64,000 nucleotides of DNA from DSOI01 sp041394885 (GTDB lineage Bacteria > Acidobacteriota > Terriglobia > Bryobacterales > Bryobacteraceae), in assembly GCA_041394885.1 (NCBI GenBank), contig JAWKHI010000036.1, positions 1 to 64,000 on the forward strand. Direction: 5' to 3'. The notes beneath the pieces were generated by a model that did no database searches, was not told where the DNA came from, and saw nothing but the letters and a program-made list of their open reading frames with translations. This document shows, piece by piece, positions 44,871 through 55,071 of this stretch; the first letter of the stretch is position 1, and the number at the start of each line of letters is the position of its first letter. A program made the position numbers and the translations under genes.

Positions 44871-46835
44871 CTACTCCGCGCGTCCGTAGCTGAGATTGGA
44901 GTTGCGAGTTGGGATACTCACGCACTCCCACGCGAATTCGAAATGCTGCATCGTGATTGCACGCGTGGGGCAGCGCGAGGCGCACATCGCGCAACGGATG
45001 CACGTTGATTCGTCTTTCATCATCACCGCCCCCATGGCGTCCAACTCGCCTCCGGAAAGTGCCTGAACCTCATCACGCCCCATGCCCAACTCGCCGGCCA
45101 CCGCGTCCAGCCACGAAGGATCTTCGATCAACCCGCTTAGCCCCACCAGCCGAATCAGGTTCTCCGGACAGACGTCCACGCATCCGTTGCAGGCAATACC
45201 GAGGCTGGTGTCGAACACCGTATTCACGTTGCACCGCAGGCACCGCGACGCCTGCCGCCGCGCTTCTTCTTCCGGGTAGCGGTGCTCCACGTTGTCGATG
45301 GATGCGGTGCGCTGCGTGCTTTCGAGCACCGGGGGATTCTCTCGTTCGGTGCGGCTCCAACCCTCGCTCATCGTGTAGGATGCCGGATTCCATCGCTTGC
45401 GGAGCACGATATCGCTGCGCGTCTGGCGGAGGAAATCGTGCATCGATCGCGCCGCCACTTGCGCCGACGCGACGGCGTCGATGAACAGACGTGCTCCGTG
45501 GGCCACGTCGCCGCACGCAAATACATCGGGTGCCGTGGTCTGGTAGGTTTGCGGATTCACTTTCACCAAGCCCCGTTCGGTTTCCACACCGTCGCCGGGG
45601 GCGAGGAAGGAGAGATCAGCCTGTTGTCCGATGGCGAAAATGACGGTGTCGGCGGGAATCTCTTCGACGTAGCTCTCATCGAAGACCGGGCTGAAGCGGC
45701 GGTTGGCGTCAAACACAGACTTGCACAGCACGGCGCGCAGTCCCGCGGCGCGGCCATGTTCCGCCCAGATCTCGCGCGGCCCACGGCGGGCATGGAGCCG
45801 GATACCTTCCTCCCGCCCCTCGACGATCTCCACCGCGTCGGCGGGCATTTCTTCCAAGCTCTCCAGACACACCACGTGGATCTCTTTGTCACCGCTCATT
45901 CGCAGTGCCGAGCGCGCCACGTCGTAGGTCATCTGCTGCCCGTGATCCACTTCTTCGAACGCATCGGTGCGGCTCTTGTACCAAGCGGGGCGCAACGCGG
46001 AACGGGCCACGTCATAGGCGACGTTACCGCCGCCGATCACCACCACGCGCTCCCCCATCGGCAGCGGCTTGCCCTCATTGAAGGCTTTGAGAAACTCGAT
46101 GCCGTCGTAAACGCCCGGAAGGTCGCCGCCCGGGATGCTGAGTCTGCGGCCCTTGGCGAGGCCGATGCCCAGGAAAATGGCGGCGTACCCGGCTTCGCGG
46201 AGCGACTGGATCGTGAAGTCGCGTCCCAGCCGCTGGTTGCATTGCAGGTCCACGCCGAGAGAGAGTATGGCCTGAATCTCGTGCCTCACCAGATCCCGGG
46301 GAAGCCGAAACACAGGTACGCCCGCCATGAGCATACCGCCAGGCTCGGCGTCAGCTTCGAACACGGTCACCCGGTAGCCCGATTGCGCCAGATCGTGCGC
46401 CACCGTCATCCCCGCCACGCCGGCGCCCACCACCGCGATGCGCTCGCTCCCCCGGTCGCCCGGCGGCAGCATGCGTCGATTGGCGGCGTCGCGGTGCAAG
46501 GTGTAGTCGCCGGTCTCCGGACCATACGCTTCGGTAACGAATCGCTTGAGCGCGCGTATCGCCACCGGCTCGTCGAGTGACCCGCGCCGGCAGTTGGCCT
46601 CGCATGGCGCACCGCAGACGCGTCCGCAAATGGAAGCGAATGGATTAGTGGCGCGCGCGATACGGTAGGCGTCCTCGTACCGCTGTTCGGCAATCGCGTT
46701 CACGTAACCGCAGGCGTCGGTGTGGACCGGGCACGCGTGCCGGCACTTCACCATCTCCACCCAATAGGCCGCCTCATCGGGCTGCCGAATCTGGACCAAT
46801 CCGGACACGGGCGGAGACAGTGTAGTGGTTGCCAT
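44871..46835 (-). CDS. GltD-like iron-sulfur flavoprotein (NAD(P)-dependent oxidoreductase)
   Basis: 654 residues. An N-terminal Fe-S domain with Cys motifs ('CRHACPVHTDACGYVNAI', 'CGRVCGAPCEANCRRGS') as in the small chain of glutamate synthase, a two-dinucleotide-fold flavoprotein ('IAVVGAGVAGMTVAHDLA', 'VVVIGGGNVAYDVARSALR') and C-terminal clusters ('CLRCNVNT', 'CNGCVDVCPENLIR', 'CIRCAMCASRCPTRAIT'). The peptide 'YDVARSALR' occurs twice, exactly 30 residues apart (45991-46017 and 45901-45927), an inserted segment. In a respiratory operon it may feed NAD(P)H electrons to quinol or cytochromes; this is inference. Confidence 0.82.
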   Translation of the reverse strand: MATTTLSPPVSGLVQIRQPDEAAYWVEMVKCRHACPVHTDACGYVNAIAEQRYEDAYRIARATNPFASICGRVCGAPCEANCRRGSLDEPVAIRALKRFVTEAYGPETGDYTLHRDAANRRMLPPGDRGSERIAVVGAGVAGMTVAHDLAQSGYRVTVFEADAEPGGMLMAGVPVFRLPRDLVRHEIQAILSLGVDLQCNQRLGRDFTIQSLREAGYAAIFLGIGLAKGRRLSIPGGDLPGVYDGIEFLKAFNEGKPLPMGERVVVIGGGNVAYDVARSALRPAWYKSRTDAFEEVDHGQQMTYDVARSALRMSGDKEIHVVCLESLEEMPADAVEIVEGREEGIRLHARRGPREIWAEHGRAAGLRAVLCKSVFDANRRFSPVFDESYVEEIPADTVIFAIGQQADLSFLAPGDGVETERGLVKVNPQTYQTTAPDVFACGDVAHGARLFIDAVASAQVAARSMHDFLRQTRSDIVLRKRWNPASYTMSEGWSRTERENPPVLESTQRTASIDNVEHRYPEEEARRQASRCLRCNVNTVFDTSLGIACNGCVDVCPENLIRLVGLSGLIEDPSWLDAVAGELGMGRDEVQALSGGELDAMGAVMMKDESTCIRCAMCASRCPTRAITMQHFEFAWECVSIPTRNSNLSYGRAE

Positions 46836-46841
46836 TTGGAC

Positions 46842-47135
46842 TTAGTGCGTCTTTCCGCGGAAAGCGAACGCCGCTACCGCGATCACATAGACCAGGGCGA
46901 GCAAGCCCACAAAGGTCATGAACCCGTCAGCCTGAGTGGTTGCCCGGTTGAAAGCCTGCACCAGTGCACCGCGGTCGGCATGCGACGTTTCGCCGTTCAT
47001 GTAGACGAACACATAGGCGACGCAACTGGCGCCGATGACGACAAATGCGAATTTGAGAAACGCCGGCACATCGGTGCCCTCACGCTCAGTGATCCAACCT
47101 TCCGCGTACTCTTTGATCTCGATCTTTTCCTTCAT
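46842..47135 (-). CDS. Two-TM membrane protein in the cbb3 operon
   Basis: 97 residues with a charged N-terminus ('MKEKIEIKEYAEGWITERE') and two membrane helices (about 25-47 and 72-93). No recognisable motif. It lies between the flavoprotein and the CcoQ-like gene with short gaps, so it belongs to the operon and is likely a structural or assembly subunit. I cannot name a family. Confidence 0.7.
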   Translation of the reverse strand: MKEKIEIKEYAEGWITEREGTDVPAFLKFAFVVIGASCVAYVFVYMNGETSHADRGALVQAFNRATTQADGFMTFVGLLALVYVIAVAAFAFRGKTH

Positions 47136-47146
47136 CGGTCAGCTCC

Positions 47147-47299
47147 TTAGTCCTCGCGCAGCATCCGGTATTTCACATCCTCGCTGCGGCGGCCAAAATA
47201 GCCGTCCCGGAAGCTGCGGCCGAAAAAGTAGACCGCCAGCCCAAACAGCAGGAAGAAGAAGAAGTACGCAAAGTAGACACTCGGATACGTGTAGTCCAT
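47147..47299 (-). CDS. CcoQ-like small membrane protein
   Basis: 50 residues, from ATG 47297-47299 to TAA 47147-47149. Starts 'MDYTYPSVYFAYFFFFLLFG' with one aromatic-rich membrane helix, then an Arg-rich tail ('FFGRSFRDGYFGRRSED'). Position next to ccoO and length fit CcoQ/FixQ, which stabilises cbb3 oxidase; the sequence itself is only loosely similar. Too short to be seen by most gene finders. Confidence 0.7.
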   Translation of the reverse strand: MDYTYPSVYFAYFFFFLLFGLAVYFFGRSFRDGYFGRRSEDVKYRMLRED

Positions 47300-47310
47300 T
47301 GTCTTGTTTC

Positions 47311-47880
47311 CTAGTTCTCGTAGTCGTTGTCGGGACGCCAGTCCTTAGCGCGGCCCAATGTCTGCAGGTAGGCAAGCATGGCTTGGAACTCCTCTTCGTT
47401 TTCGGCCAGCCAGGGGAACGGAGGCATGATTGACCCCTGTACCAAGTCCCGCGGATTCCGGAAATGGGTCCGGTGCCACTGGGCGTCATATTTTCCCCCG
47501 ACTCGCGAGAGATCCGGGCCCGTGCGTTTGGTTCCAAATAGGTGCGGATTATCGTAAACGAACTCATCGGGGGTAGAGACTGGCGCGTCCACGCCGCGCC
47601 AGCCGGAACGCTTCGTGTCGGCGAGCAAGGTTCTTGTCTGCTGCGTATGGCAGTACCAGCAACCTTCGCGCACATAGATGGCCCGCCCCTTGAGCTGCAC
47701 ATCGGTGTAGGGTTGCAGCTTGCCCGTTGGACCTTTCGATGGATCATTGTTTTCGAACGGTTTCGCCCACGTCTTGTCCACCAGAGGCGGAACCACGGTA
47801 GTCAGCAGTCCGCCGATGAAGAAGAACCCAAGCGCTGCCACCACCGCCACAACCGCACTCTCGTCTGCTTTTCTCAACAT
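47311..47880 (-). CDS. ccoO: cbb3-type cytochrome c oxidase subunit II (CcoO)
   Basis: 189 residues. One N-terminal membrane helix ('AVVAVVAALGFFFIGGLLTT') and a monoheme domain with the binding motif C74-W-Y-C77-H78 in 'YVREGCWYCHTQQTR'; 'KRTGPDLSRVGGKY' and 'GSIMPPFPWLAENE' with the axial Met are typical FixO/CcoO features. Part of the cbb3 core with CcoN. It ends 11 bases upstream of the CcoQ-like start. Confidence 0.94.
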   Translation of the reverse strand: MLRKADESAVVAVVAALGFFFIGGLLTTVVPPLVDKTWAKPFENNDPSKGPTGKLQPYTDVQLKGRAIYVREGCWYCHTQQTRTLLADTKRSGWRGVDAPVSTPDEFVYDNPHLFGTKRTGPDLSRVGGKYDAQWHRTHFRNPRDLVQGSIMPPFPWLAENEEEFQAMLAYLQTLGRAKDWRPDNDYEN

Positions 47881-47911
47881 GTCACTGTACCCTTTCTCTC
47901 CGCTCGGGCCT

Positions 47912-49310
47912 TCAGGCCTGGGCCGGTTCTTGTGTGGCCGCCGGGCCCAGCGCCGTCGCCAGGATGTTATAGGAGAAGGTCACGATTCCGAGAAACATCA
48001 GAATCCCCGAGAAGAAACGCACCAGCCACACCGGCTGCAAGGCGATTACGGTGTCGATGAAAGGAATAGCCGGATTATTCCATTGCCATCCTTGCCAGAA
48101 GCCACCCAGCCAGAGGGTGACGAAAAATCCGAGGCCGCCGGTCATGAAGAACCAGAAACTCCAGTTCGCCAGCGCCTGCGAATGCAGGTCACGCGCGAAC
48201 AAACGCGGCGCGATGTAGTAGATGCCCGCGATGGCAAAGAAGGAGAAGGCGCCGAGTACTGCCATATGGGCGTGGCCGGGAATCCAATCCGTCTTCGATA
48301 CGATTGCATTCACGGCTCGAAGCGAATGCATCGGACCCTGGAAGCAGGTAAGGAGATAGAAGGTCACGCCAGACATGAGAAACTTCATCGGCACGTTGTC
48401 GCGCACTTCATGCCAGTGCCCACGCACGGTGGAAAACAGGTTGTAGACCACTGCCCAGACCGGAATCAGCAGCATCACCGAGAAGGCAATCGCGATGGTC
48501 TGCAGCCATTGCGAAATAGGGCCGTGCAGCATGTGGTGGGCCCCGGTCCATACATAGACGAAGGCGAGCGACCAGAACCCGACCATCGATAGCTTGTGGC
48601 TGTAGAGCGGAAGATTGGAGGATTTCGGGATGAAGTAATAAGCCAACGCGAGCCCGGCCGGCGTGAAGATCAGGCCGACTGCGTTGTGTACATACATCCA
48701 ATTGAGATTCGCCTGATTCACGCCCGTAGTGAACAACGTGGCGAAGTTACCCGTGATATAGACGAACGCCGTCCACAGAATGGTGCCCATCGCGTACCAG
48801 ATCGATACGTACATCTGCGGATATTTGCGGGTGGCAATCGTTCCGAAGATGTTGGCGCCGAACATCACCCACGCCACCACCACACCCACATCCAACACGA
48901 AAGGCAACTCGGCGTATTCCCATCCCTGGTTCCATCCCGCCAGCAGCGATACCACCGCCCCCAGAATGATCACGTTCCAGAGCGCGGCCGTGGCCATGCC
49001 GAGCTTTTCGCTCCACAGCCTCACGCCGCACAAGCGAGGAATCAAGTAGTAGATCAGCCCCATGTCGGCCGCCAGCAGCCAGCCGAACAGCATCCCGTTC
49101 ACATGCAGCGGGCGAAGACGGCCATACGTCAACATCGGCACCGTGCCCAGCAGTTCCGGCCATACGAACTTAGCCGCGATCAGTAACGCGATGATTCCCA
49201 CGATGAAGAAGTAACTGATCGAGCTGATCAGGAACCATTTCGCAGTCAGGTCCTGGTGGACCGCCATGGTTGAGCTACTCGCTGCCGCGGGGCTCGATAC
49301 AGTCTTCTCG

Positions 49311-49318
<8 letters not shown>
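47912..49318 (-). CDS. ccoN: cbb3-type cytochrome c oxidase subunit I (CcoN)
   Basis: 468 residues from the ATG at 49316-49318, with AAAGGAG upstream; a longer reading overlaps the cytochrome gene. Twelve membrane helices. 'YGRLRPLHVNGMLFGWLLAA' carries an axial heme His, 'NWMYVHNAVGLIFTPA' and 'VYVWTGAHHMLHGPISQW' the CuB His cluster, and 'IPGHAHMAVLGAFSFF' the heme b/b3 axial His. This is the catalytic subunit of a C-family (cbb3) terminal oxidase, high-affinity for oxygen. No ccoP gene follows ccoO. Confidence 0.95.
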
Positions 49319-51137
<1,819 letters not shown>

Positions 51138-51180
51138 TGGCTTTGCTCCCTCACCGGTTCCCCTTTTCGCATTGCTTGTC

Positions 51181-51609
51181 TCACCATGGCGACACGAACG
51201 CCCAGTTCTCCCCTCGGAAGAACGTTCCGATCACAATGAGCAGCACGTTCACAAGGGCGAATGTGAGGAACAGCGTATTCGCCAGCAGACGCTCCCGGGC
51301 GAACCATTCGCCCACGCCGCCTGGACGCCGGTCGATATAGGGTGCTAGCAGCAACCCCAGCACCATTAGGCCCGGAATGCCTACGCCGCCCCAAAAGGCC
51401 GAGTAACTCACTAGCTCCTGCAACCCCAGGAAGTACCAGGGCGCCTTGGCCGGATTCGGGGGATGTATCATGTTCACCGGCTCCTCGAGCGGCGCGTCGA
51501 AAAGCAGCGCGAGCACGAGCACCACCGCCAGCGTCACCGCGAAGACGAACAACTCCGCCATGAACAGATTCGGCCAACTCATCACGGTGTTGTCGCCCAC
51601 GTTGCCCAC
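51181..51609 (-). CDS. Cytochrome b C-terminal domain (subunit IV-like), probably the broken-off end of cytochrome b
   Basis: 142 residues from a GTG at 51607-51609; three to four membrane helices with 'NPAKAPWYFLGLQELVSYSA' (the PEWY-like Qo region is PWYF here). Family residues continue upstream of this GTG in the same frame ('SVWDARNRTGPFTKVGNV'), with no start codon, overlapping the tail of the preceding gene. So the real protein most likely continues from the cytochrome b6-like gene; inserting one base gives a 430-residue fused cytochrome b. A split b6/subunit IV pair is the alternative. Confidence 0.75.
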   Translation of the reverse strand: MGNVGDNTVMSWPNLFMAELFVFAVTLAVVLVLALLFDAPLEEPVNMIHPPNPAKAPWYFLGLQELVSYSAFWGGVGIPGLMVLGLLLAPYIDRRPGGVGEWFARERLLANTLFLTFALVNVLLIVIGTFFRGENWAFVSPW

Positions 51610-52472
51610 CTTCGTGAACGGGCCCGTACGATTCCTTGCATCCCATACAGACGCGGTTTCGGCGTCGCCCCCGCCACCGCCGTATGCATGGGCTTGGCCG
51701 GCGCCACCTCCGCCACCGACTCCGGCCGCGACAAACCGCCGTCTTTCCGAATTCGCCAGAAGTGCACCGCAATCAGAAGCACCATGACCGAAGGCAGCAC
51801 CGCCACGTGTAGCACGTAGAATCGCAGCAGTGCCTCTTGGCCCACCGCGTTGTCGCCCAGCAGGAGATAGCGGATGTCCTTACCGATCACCGGGGCGTAT
51901 CCGGCGATCGAGGTGCCTACCGTGATCGCCCAGAACGCCAGTTGATCCCAGGGGAGCAGGTACCCGGTGAAGCTCAGGAACAAGGTCACCAGGAACAGCA
52001 AGACTCCCAGCACCCAGTTGAACTCACGCGGTTTCTTGTAGGATCCGGTAAAGAATACCCGGCACATATGCAGGAAAACCGCCGCAACCATCAGGTGCGC
52101 CGCCCACCGGTGCATACTGCGCAGGAAAGTGCCGAAAGCGACCGAACCACGCAGGTCGAGCATGCGGTCATACGCCTGTTGGGTCGACGGCACGTAGTAG
52201 AACATCAATAGAACGCCCGACGCCACCAGCGCCACAAACAGAAAGAACGACATCAGCCCGAGCCCCACCGTGAACCACGGCCGTAGCGTGTGGCGGTTCA
52301 CCTTCACCGGGTGGATGTGCAGGAAGAAATTCGTGAACGTGGTCTGGGACCGCCCCAAATCCGACGACGGAAGATCGTGACGGAAAATCGAGGTCCAGAC
52401 ACTCTCCGGCAGCGTTCGCAAGGTGGACCTGAGACCGCCCCGCGACGAAGGAATCACAGGTTGCGTGCTCAT
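51582..52472 (-). CDS. Cytochrome b, N-terminal (b6-like) domain
   Basis: 296 residues. Four heme-bearing helices: 'SMHRWAAHLMVAAVFLHM' with His ligands, 'GYLLPWDQLAFWAITVG' and 'LLRFYVLHVAVLPSVMVLL' with the second pair, and 'FFLHIHPVKVNRHTLRPWF' near the N-terminus. The last 35 or so residues ('VAEVAPAKPMHTAVAG' and after) are Pro/Ala/Arg-rich and unlike the family, because the true frame probably shifts near 51720-51735. The start overlaps the Rieske stop (ATGA). It forms the quinol-oxidising complex with the Rieske protein. Confidence 0.88.
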   Translation of the reverse strand: MSTQPVIPSSRGGLRSTLRTLPESVWTSIFRHDLPSSDLGRSQTTFTNFFLHIHPVKVNRHTLRPWFTVGLGLMSFFLFVALVASGVLLMFYYVPSTQQAYDRMLDLRGSVAFGTFLRSMHRWAAHLMVAAVFLHMCRVFFTGSYKKPREFNWVLGVLLFLVTLFLSFTGYLLPWDQLAFWAITVGTSIAGYAPVIGKDIRYLLLGDNAVGQEALLRFYVLHVAVLPSVMVLLIAVHFWRIRKDGGLSRPESVAEVAPAKPMHTAVAGATPKPRLYGMQGIVRARSRRWATWATTP

Positions 52473-52957
52473 ACGATAAAGTAGGTCCCCGATTGGATCT
52501 CTTGGTCTTTGTCGACTTCCAGCTCTCCATTCGGCGCCAGGCTCACCTTGTACCAGGCGAGCGGCTTTGGCGCCGGGCCGGCGGCCACATTGCCGTCCTG
52601 GTCATAGCGCGAGCCGTGACAAGGGCAGGAGAACCCTGTGTCGGAAGCGCTGACCAGACAGCCTAGATGGGTGCATGTCGTCGACAGGCACGCCACACGG
52701 TCGCCATCCCGGACCACGCAGATGCCCCGGTCGTCGAGTGCGAGTTTGGTGCCCGGCGGATAGTCCTCCGGCTTGCCGATCGAGAATCTCTGCGGCTGCC
52801 CGTATGTGGCCCGCGGCTTGATGAAAACGAAATTGGAAAACGCGCTGAGGACGGCGGAACCCACCAGCCCGAAGCTGCTCAACCAGGTGAGCATGCGGCG
52901 GCGGCTGCTGGACGCCTCCTCCTCGGCGCTAGGGGCCTTCTTCTCGATCAATCCCAT
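52469..52957 (-). CDS. Rieske [2Fe-2S] protein
   Basis: 162 residues. N-terminal RRR plus hydrophobic helix (residues 19-42), a likely Tat/membrane anchor. The cluster boxes are C95-T-H97-L-G-C100 and C111-P-C113-H114-G-S; C95, H97, C111 and H114 bind the [2Fe-2S] and C100/C113 form the disulfide. It transfers electrons from quinol in the bc-type complex. It starts inside the 3' end of ccoS (29-base overlap). Confidence 0.95.
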   Translation of the reverse strand: MGLIEKKAPSAEEEASSSRRRMLTWLSSFGLVGSAVLSAFSNFVFIKPRATYGQPQRFSIGKPEDYPPGTKLALDDRGICVVRDGDRVACLSTTCTHLGCLVSASDTGFSCPCHGSRYDQDGNVAAGPAPKPLAWYKVSLAPNGELEVDKDQEIQSGTYFIV

Positions 52958-53129
52958 CGGTTGCCTCCCGGTTGGTGTCGACGAGTTCCTCTAGATCCGA
53001 CCAAAAAACCTGGTACTTGGCGTTCTCCAGGTCGCGGAAATAGTCCTTCTTTACCGCGTAGATGAACAGACTCACCGCACCGCCCCCCATGAAGAGGCTG
53101 GCGATGATGGCGAGCCAGGTCAGATCCAT
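52929..53129 (-). CDS. ccoS: cbb3 assembly protein CcoS-like
   Basis: 66 residues from ATG 53127-53129; a longer reading runs into non-coding sequence. One N-terminal membrane helix ('LTWLAIIASLFMGGGAVSLF') followed by 'DYFRDLENAKYQVF', the CcoS-type motif, and an acidic tail. First gene of the leftward respiratory operon, so the promoter lies in 53130-53350. CcoS is needed for cofactor insertion into cbb3 oxidase. Confidence 0.78.
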   Translation of the reverse strand: MDLTWLAIIASLFMGGGAVSLFIYAVKKDYFRDLENAKYQVFWSDLEELVDTNREATDGIDREEGP

Positions 53130-53285
53130 CGTCGGAGCCTCTCCATGCAATTCGGATACCAGGATAGAAATATATGATTTGGGGCTGCCATCCGGAGGGT
53201 GTGTGTTTCGGCCCGGCGCGCCCTGGGCCTTCTGGCCCACCCTAGGGATCTGGCGCACCCCACCCCGATGGAGCGTTCCGGGCCA

Positions 53286-53312
53286 GACGATTCAAGACCG
53301 GACGATTCAAGA
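53286..53312 (+). repeat. Two direct 12-base repeats (15-base period) between ccoS and the HDOD gene
   Basis: GACGATTCAAGA occurs at 53286-53297 and 53301-53312, i.e. at a 15-base interval. They lie in the 220-base divergent region and may be binding sites for a regulator acting on either operon. No other strong motif was seen in this gap. Confidence 0.55.
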
Positions 53313-53356
53313 AACGCTGCTTTTGGACGAAACGGATAGATGAACGCATTTTGACT

Positions 53357-54982
53357 ATGCTCCCCGCAATTCACGATCGCCTCGACCGCTGCTCGAGCCT
53401 CCCGACGCTCCCCTCGGTGGCTTTGCGCATTCTCGACCTGTGCCAACAGGACCAACTGGATCTGCTGGAAATATCGGGCGTGATCGGGCGCGATCCGGCT
53501 CTTGCCACAAAGCTACTGCGAACCGCCAATTCGCCCATGTTCGCGCTGCGGCGCGAGGCCACCTCGATTCATCACGCCGTCAACCTTCTCGGCGTCAGCG
53601 CGGTTCGGACGATGGTGCTGTCATTCTCTCTGGCGCAAGAGTGTGGTACGGCGGGCCGCCCTGGCTTGGCCAGTTACTGGCGCCGGTCAATGTTGGCGGC
53701 CCTGGCGGCACGCCAACTGAGCCACGGCGCTCCATTGAACCCGGAGGAGGCCTTCCTGGCGGGACTCCTACAGGACATTGGCATGCTGGCCCTTTCGCGG
53801 ACCCTGGGACGGACGTACGACAAGATTCTGGTGGAGGCCGAAGGCGACCATGACCGGCTGATCGAGCTGGAAAAGGAGGCCTTCGACGCCGACCATGCCG
53901 AGGTAGGCGAATGGCTGCTGCGCCGGTGGCGGGTGCCGGGGATGTTGGCCCAGGTGGTGGGGGCGAGCCACGATCCACGCCCCGTCGATCCGGGCCACCC
54001 GGATACGGACCGGGCGGGTACGGGCCGAGTGAAGACAGGCCACCTGGAAAAGGATGGACACGAAGGCCTGGCCACGATGAGCCGCATCGTTTGGCTGTCG
54101 GGGCACTTCGCCGATCTCTGGACTGGTGACTCCGGCAGCGCGGCGGGGCGGCTGCATAAACTGGTCAGCCTTTGGCCCGAGGGAGCCGTCGACACGGCCG
54201 CGGTCACCACCTACCTGGTGGAGCAGGCGCCGCTGCTGGCTCCGATGTTCGACGTGCGTCTGGATGCGGCGGAAATGGCGGAGATCCTCGAGCAGGCGCA
54301 GGAGGTCCAGGTCGCCTTGAGCATGCGCGCCGCCCTCGAAGTGCGGGATATTCACCAGACGCTGGCAAGACTCGAGTCCCGGACCGCGGCACTCCTGGCC
54401 GACGCACAGCGGGACCCCCTCACCGGCGTCGCCAACCGCGGCTATACCGATAGCTACCTGCAGGAGGTTTTCCCGGCGGCGCTCGCCTCGGCGCGCAAAA
54501 TCGGCGTCATCTTCGCCGATGTCGATCGCTTCAAACAGATCAACGACACCAACGGCCACGCGGCGGGAGATTCCGTGTTGCAATCGGTGGCCCAGGAGGT
54601 GGCCCGGAACCTGCGGGCAGGCGATTTTGTCGGCCGCTACGGCGGGGAGGAGTTCGTCGTCATTCTCCGGGCGGAAGCCATCGACGAAGTGCGGGTGGTT
54701 GCCGAGCGCATCCGGGCCAACATCGCCGAGCGGCCCCATCCGGCCGGCGCGGGCATGACACTCCCGGTCACCATCTCGCTCGGCTGCGCGCTGCTTGACC
54801 CGCAACGCCACCAGGACGCCCGGGAACTGCTGGCCGAAGCCGATGCCGCACTCTATGCAGCAAAACGGAATGGCCGGAATCGGGTGGAAAGTGCTGTGGG
54901 ACGGCCCGTCATGGGCAATTCCAGGAAATCAGTGGTGGGCCCGACAGAACTCGAATCTGTGACCTCTACCGTGTCAAGGTAG
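53357..54982 (+). CDS. HDOD domain and diguanylate cyclase (GGDEF) protein
   Basis: About 541 residues from ATG 53357 (a TTG six bases earlier is also possible). N-terminal HDOD domain ('LPTLPSVALRILDLC', 'IHHAVNLLGVSAVRTMVLS') with a low-complexity Asp/Gly/His insertion around residue 210-240, then a helical linker and a GGDEF domain. The active site is 'GRYGGEEFVVILR' and an allosteric RxxD (RAGD) lies five residues before it, so the cyclase should be active and product-inhibited. The last 17 or so codons are read from the antisense of tRNA-Val; the stop is at 54980-54982. Confidence 0.9.
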   Translation: MLPAIHDRLDRCSSLPTLPSVALRILDLCQQDQLDLLEISGVIGRDPALATKLLRTANSPMFALRREATSIHHAVNLLGVSAVRTMVLSFSLAQECGTAGRPGLASYWRRSMLAALAARQLSHGAPLNPEEAFLAGLLQDIGMLALSRTLGRTYDKILVEAEGDHDRLIELEKEAFDADHAEVGEWLLRRWRVPGMLAQVVGASHDPRPVDPGHPDTDRAGTGRVKTGHLEKDGHEGLATMSRIVWLSGHFADLWTGDSGSAAGRLHKLVSLWPEGAVDTAAVTTYLVEQAPLLAPMFDVRLDAAEMAEILEQAQEVQVALSMRAALEVRDIHQTLARLESRTAALLADAQRDPLTGVANRGYTDSYLQEVFPAALASARKIGVIFADVDRFKQINDTNGHAAGDSVLQSVAQEVARNLRAGDFVGRYGGEEFVVILRAEAIDEVRVVAERIRANIAERPHPAGAGMTLPVTISLGCALLDPQRHQDARELLAEADAALYAAKRNGRNRVESAVGRPVMGNSRKSVVGPTELESVTSTVSR

Positions 54983-55009
54983 CGCTCTAACCAACTGAGC
55001 TACGGGCCC
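54933..55009 (-). tRNA. tRNA-Val (GAC)
   Basis: Read on the minus strand: acceptor GGGCCCG (55009-55003) pairs with CGGGCCC (54943-54937), then A and encoded CCA (54935-54933). Anticodon stem CTACC/GGTAG encloses TTGACAC, giving anticodon GAC (54975-54973 on the minus strand). Its 3' 50 bases are antisense to the end of the HDOD-GGDEF gene. Confidence 0.97.
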
Positions 55010-55039
55010 GCGTGGGCTAACTTTTGAGTTTACCACGCG
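55009..55039 (-). other. Inverted repeat between the PEP-CTERM gene and tRNA-Val
   Basis: CGCGTGG (55009-55015) pairs with CCACGCG (55033-55039); inside, AACT and AGTT pair around a TTTG loop. No T run follows on either strand, so it is not a classic terminator. It may be a pre-tRNA leader structure or a weak terminator of the PEP-CTERM gene. Confidence 0.35.
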
Positions 55040-55071
55040 AGCCCGTAACAGTGCGTTCCGCTACTGTTTGT

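Noticed and set aside
45282..46580. Long plus-strand frame opposite the GltD-like protein
   Set aside because: His- and Arg-rich shadow composition; the minus-strand frame has clear Fe-S and dinucleotide-fold motifs.
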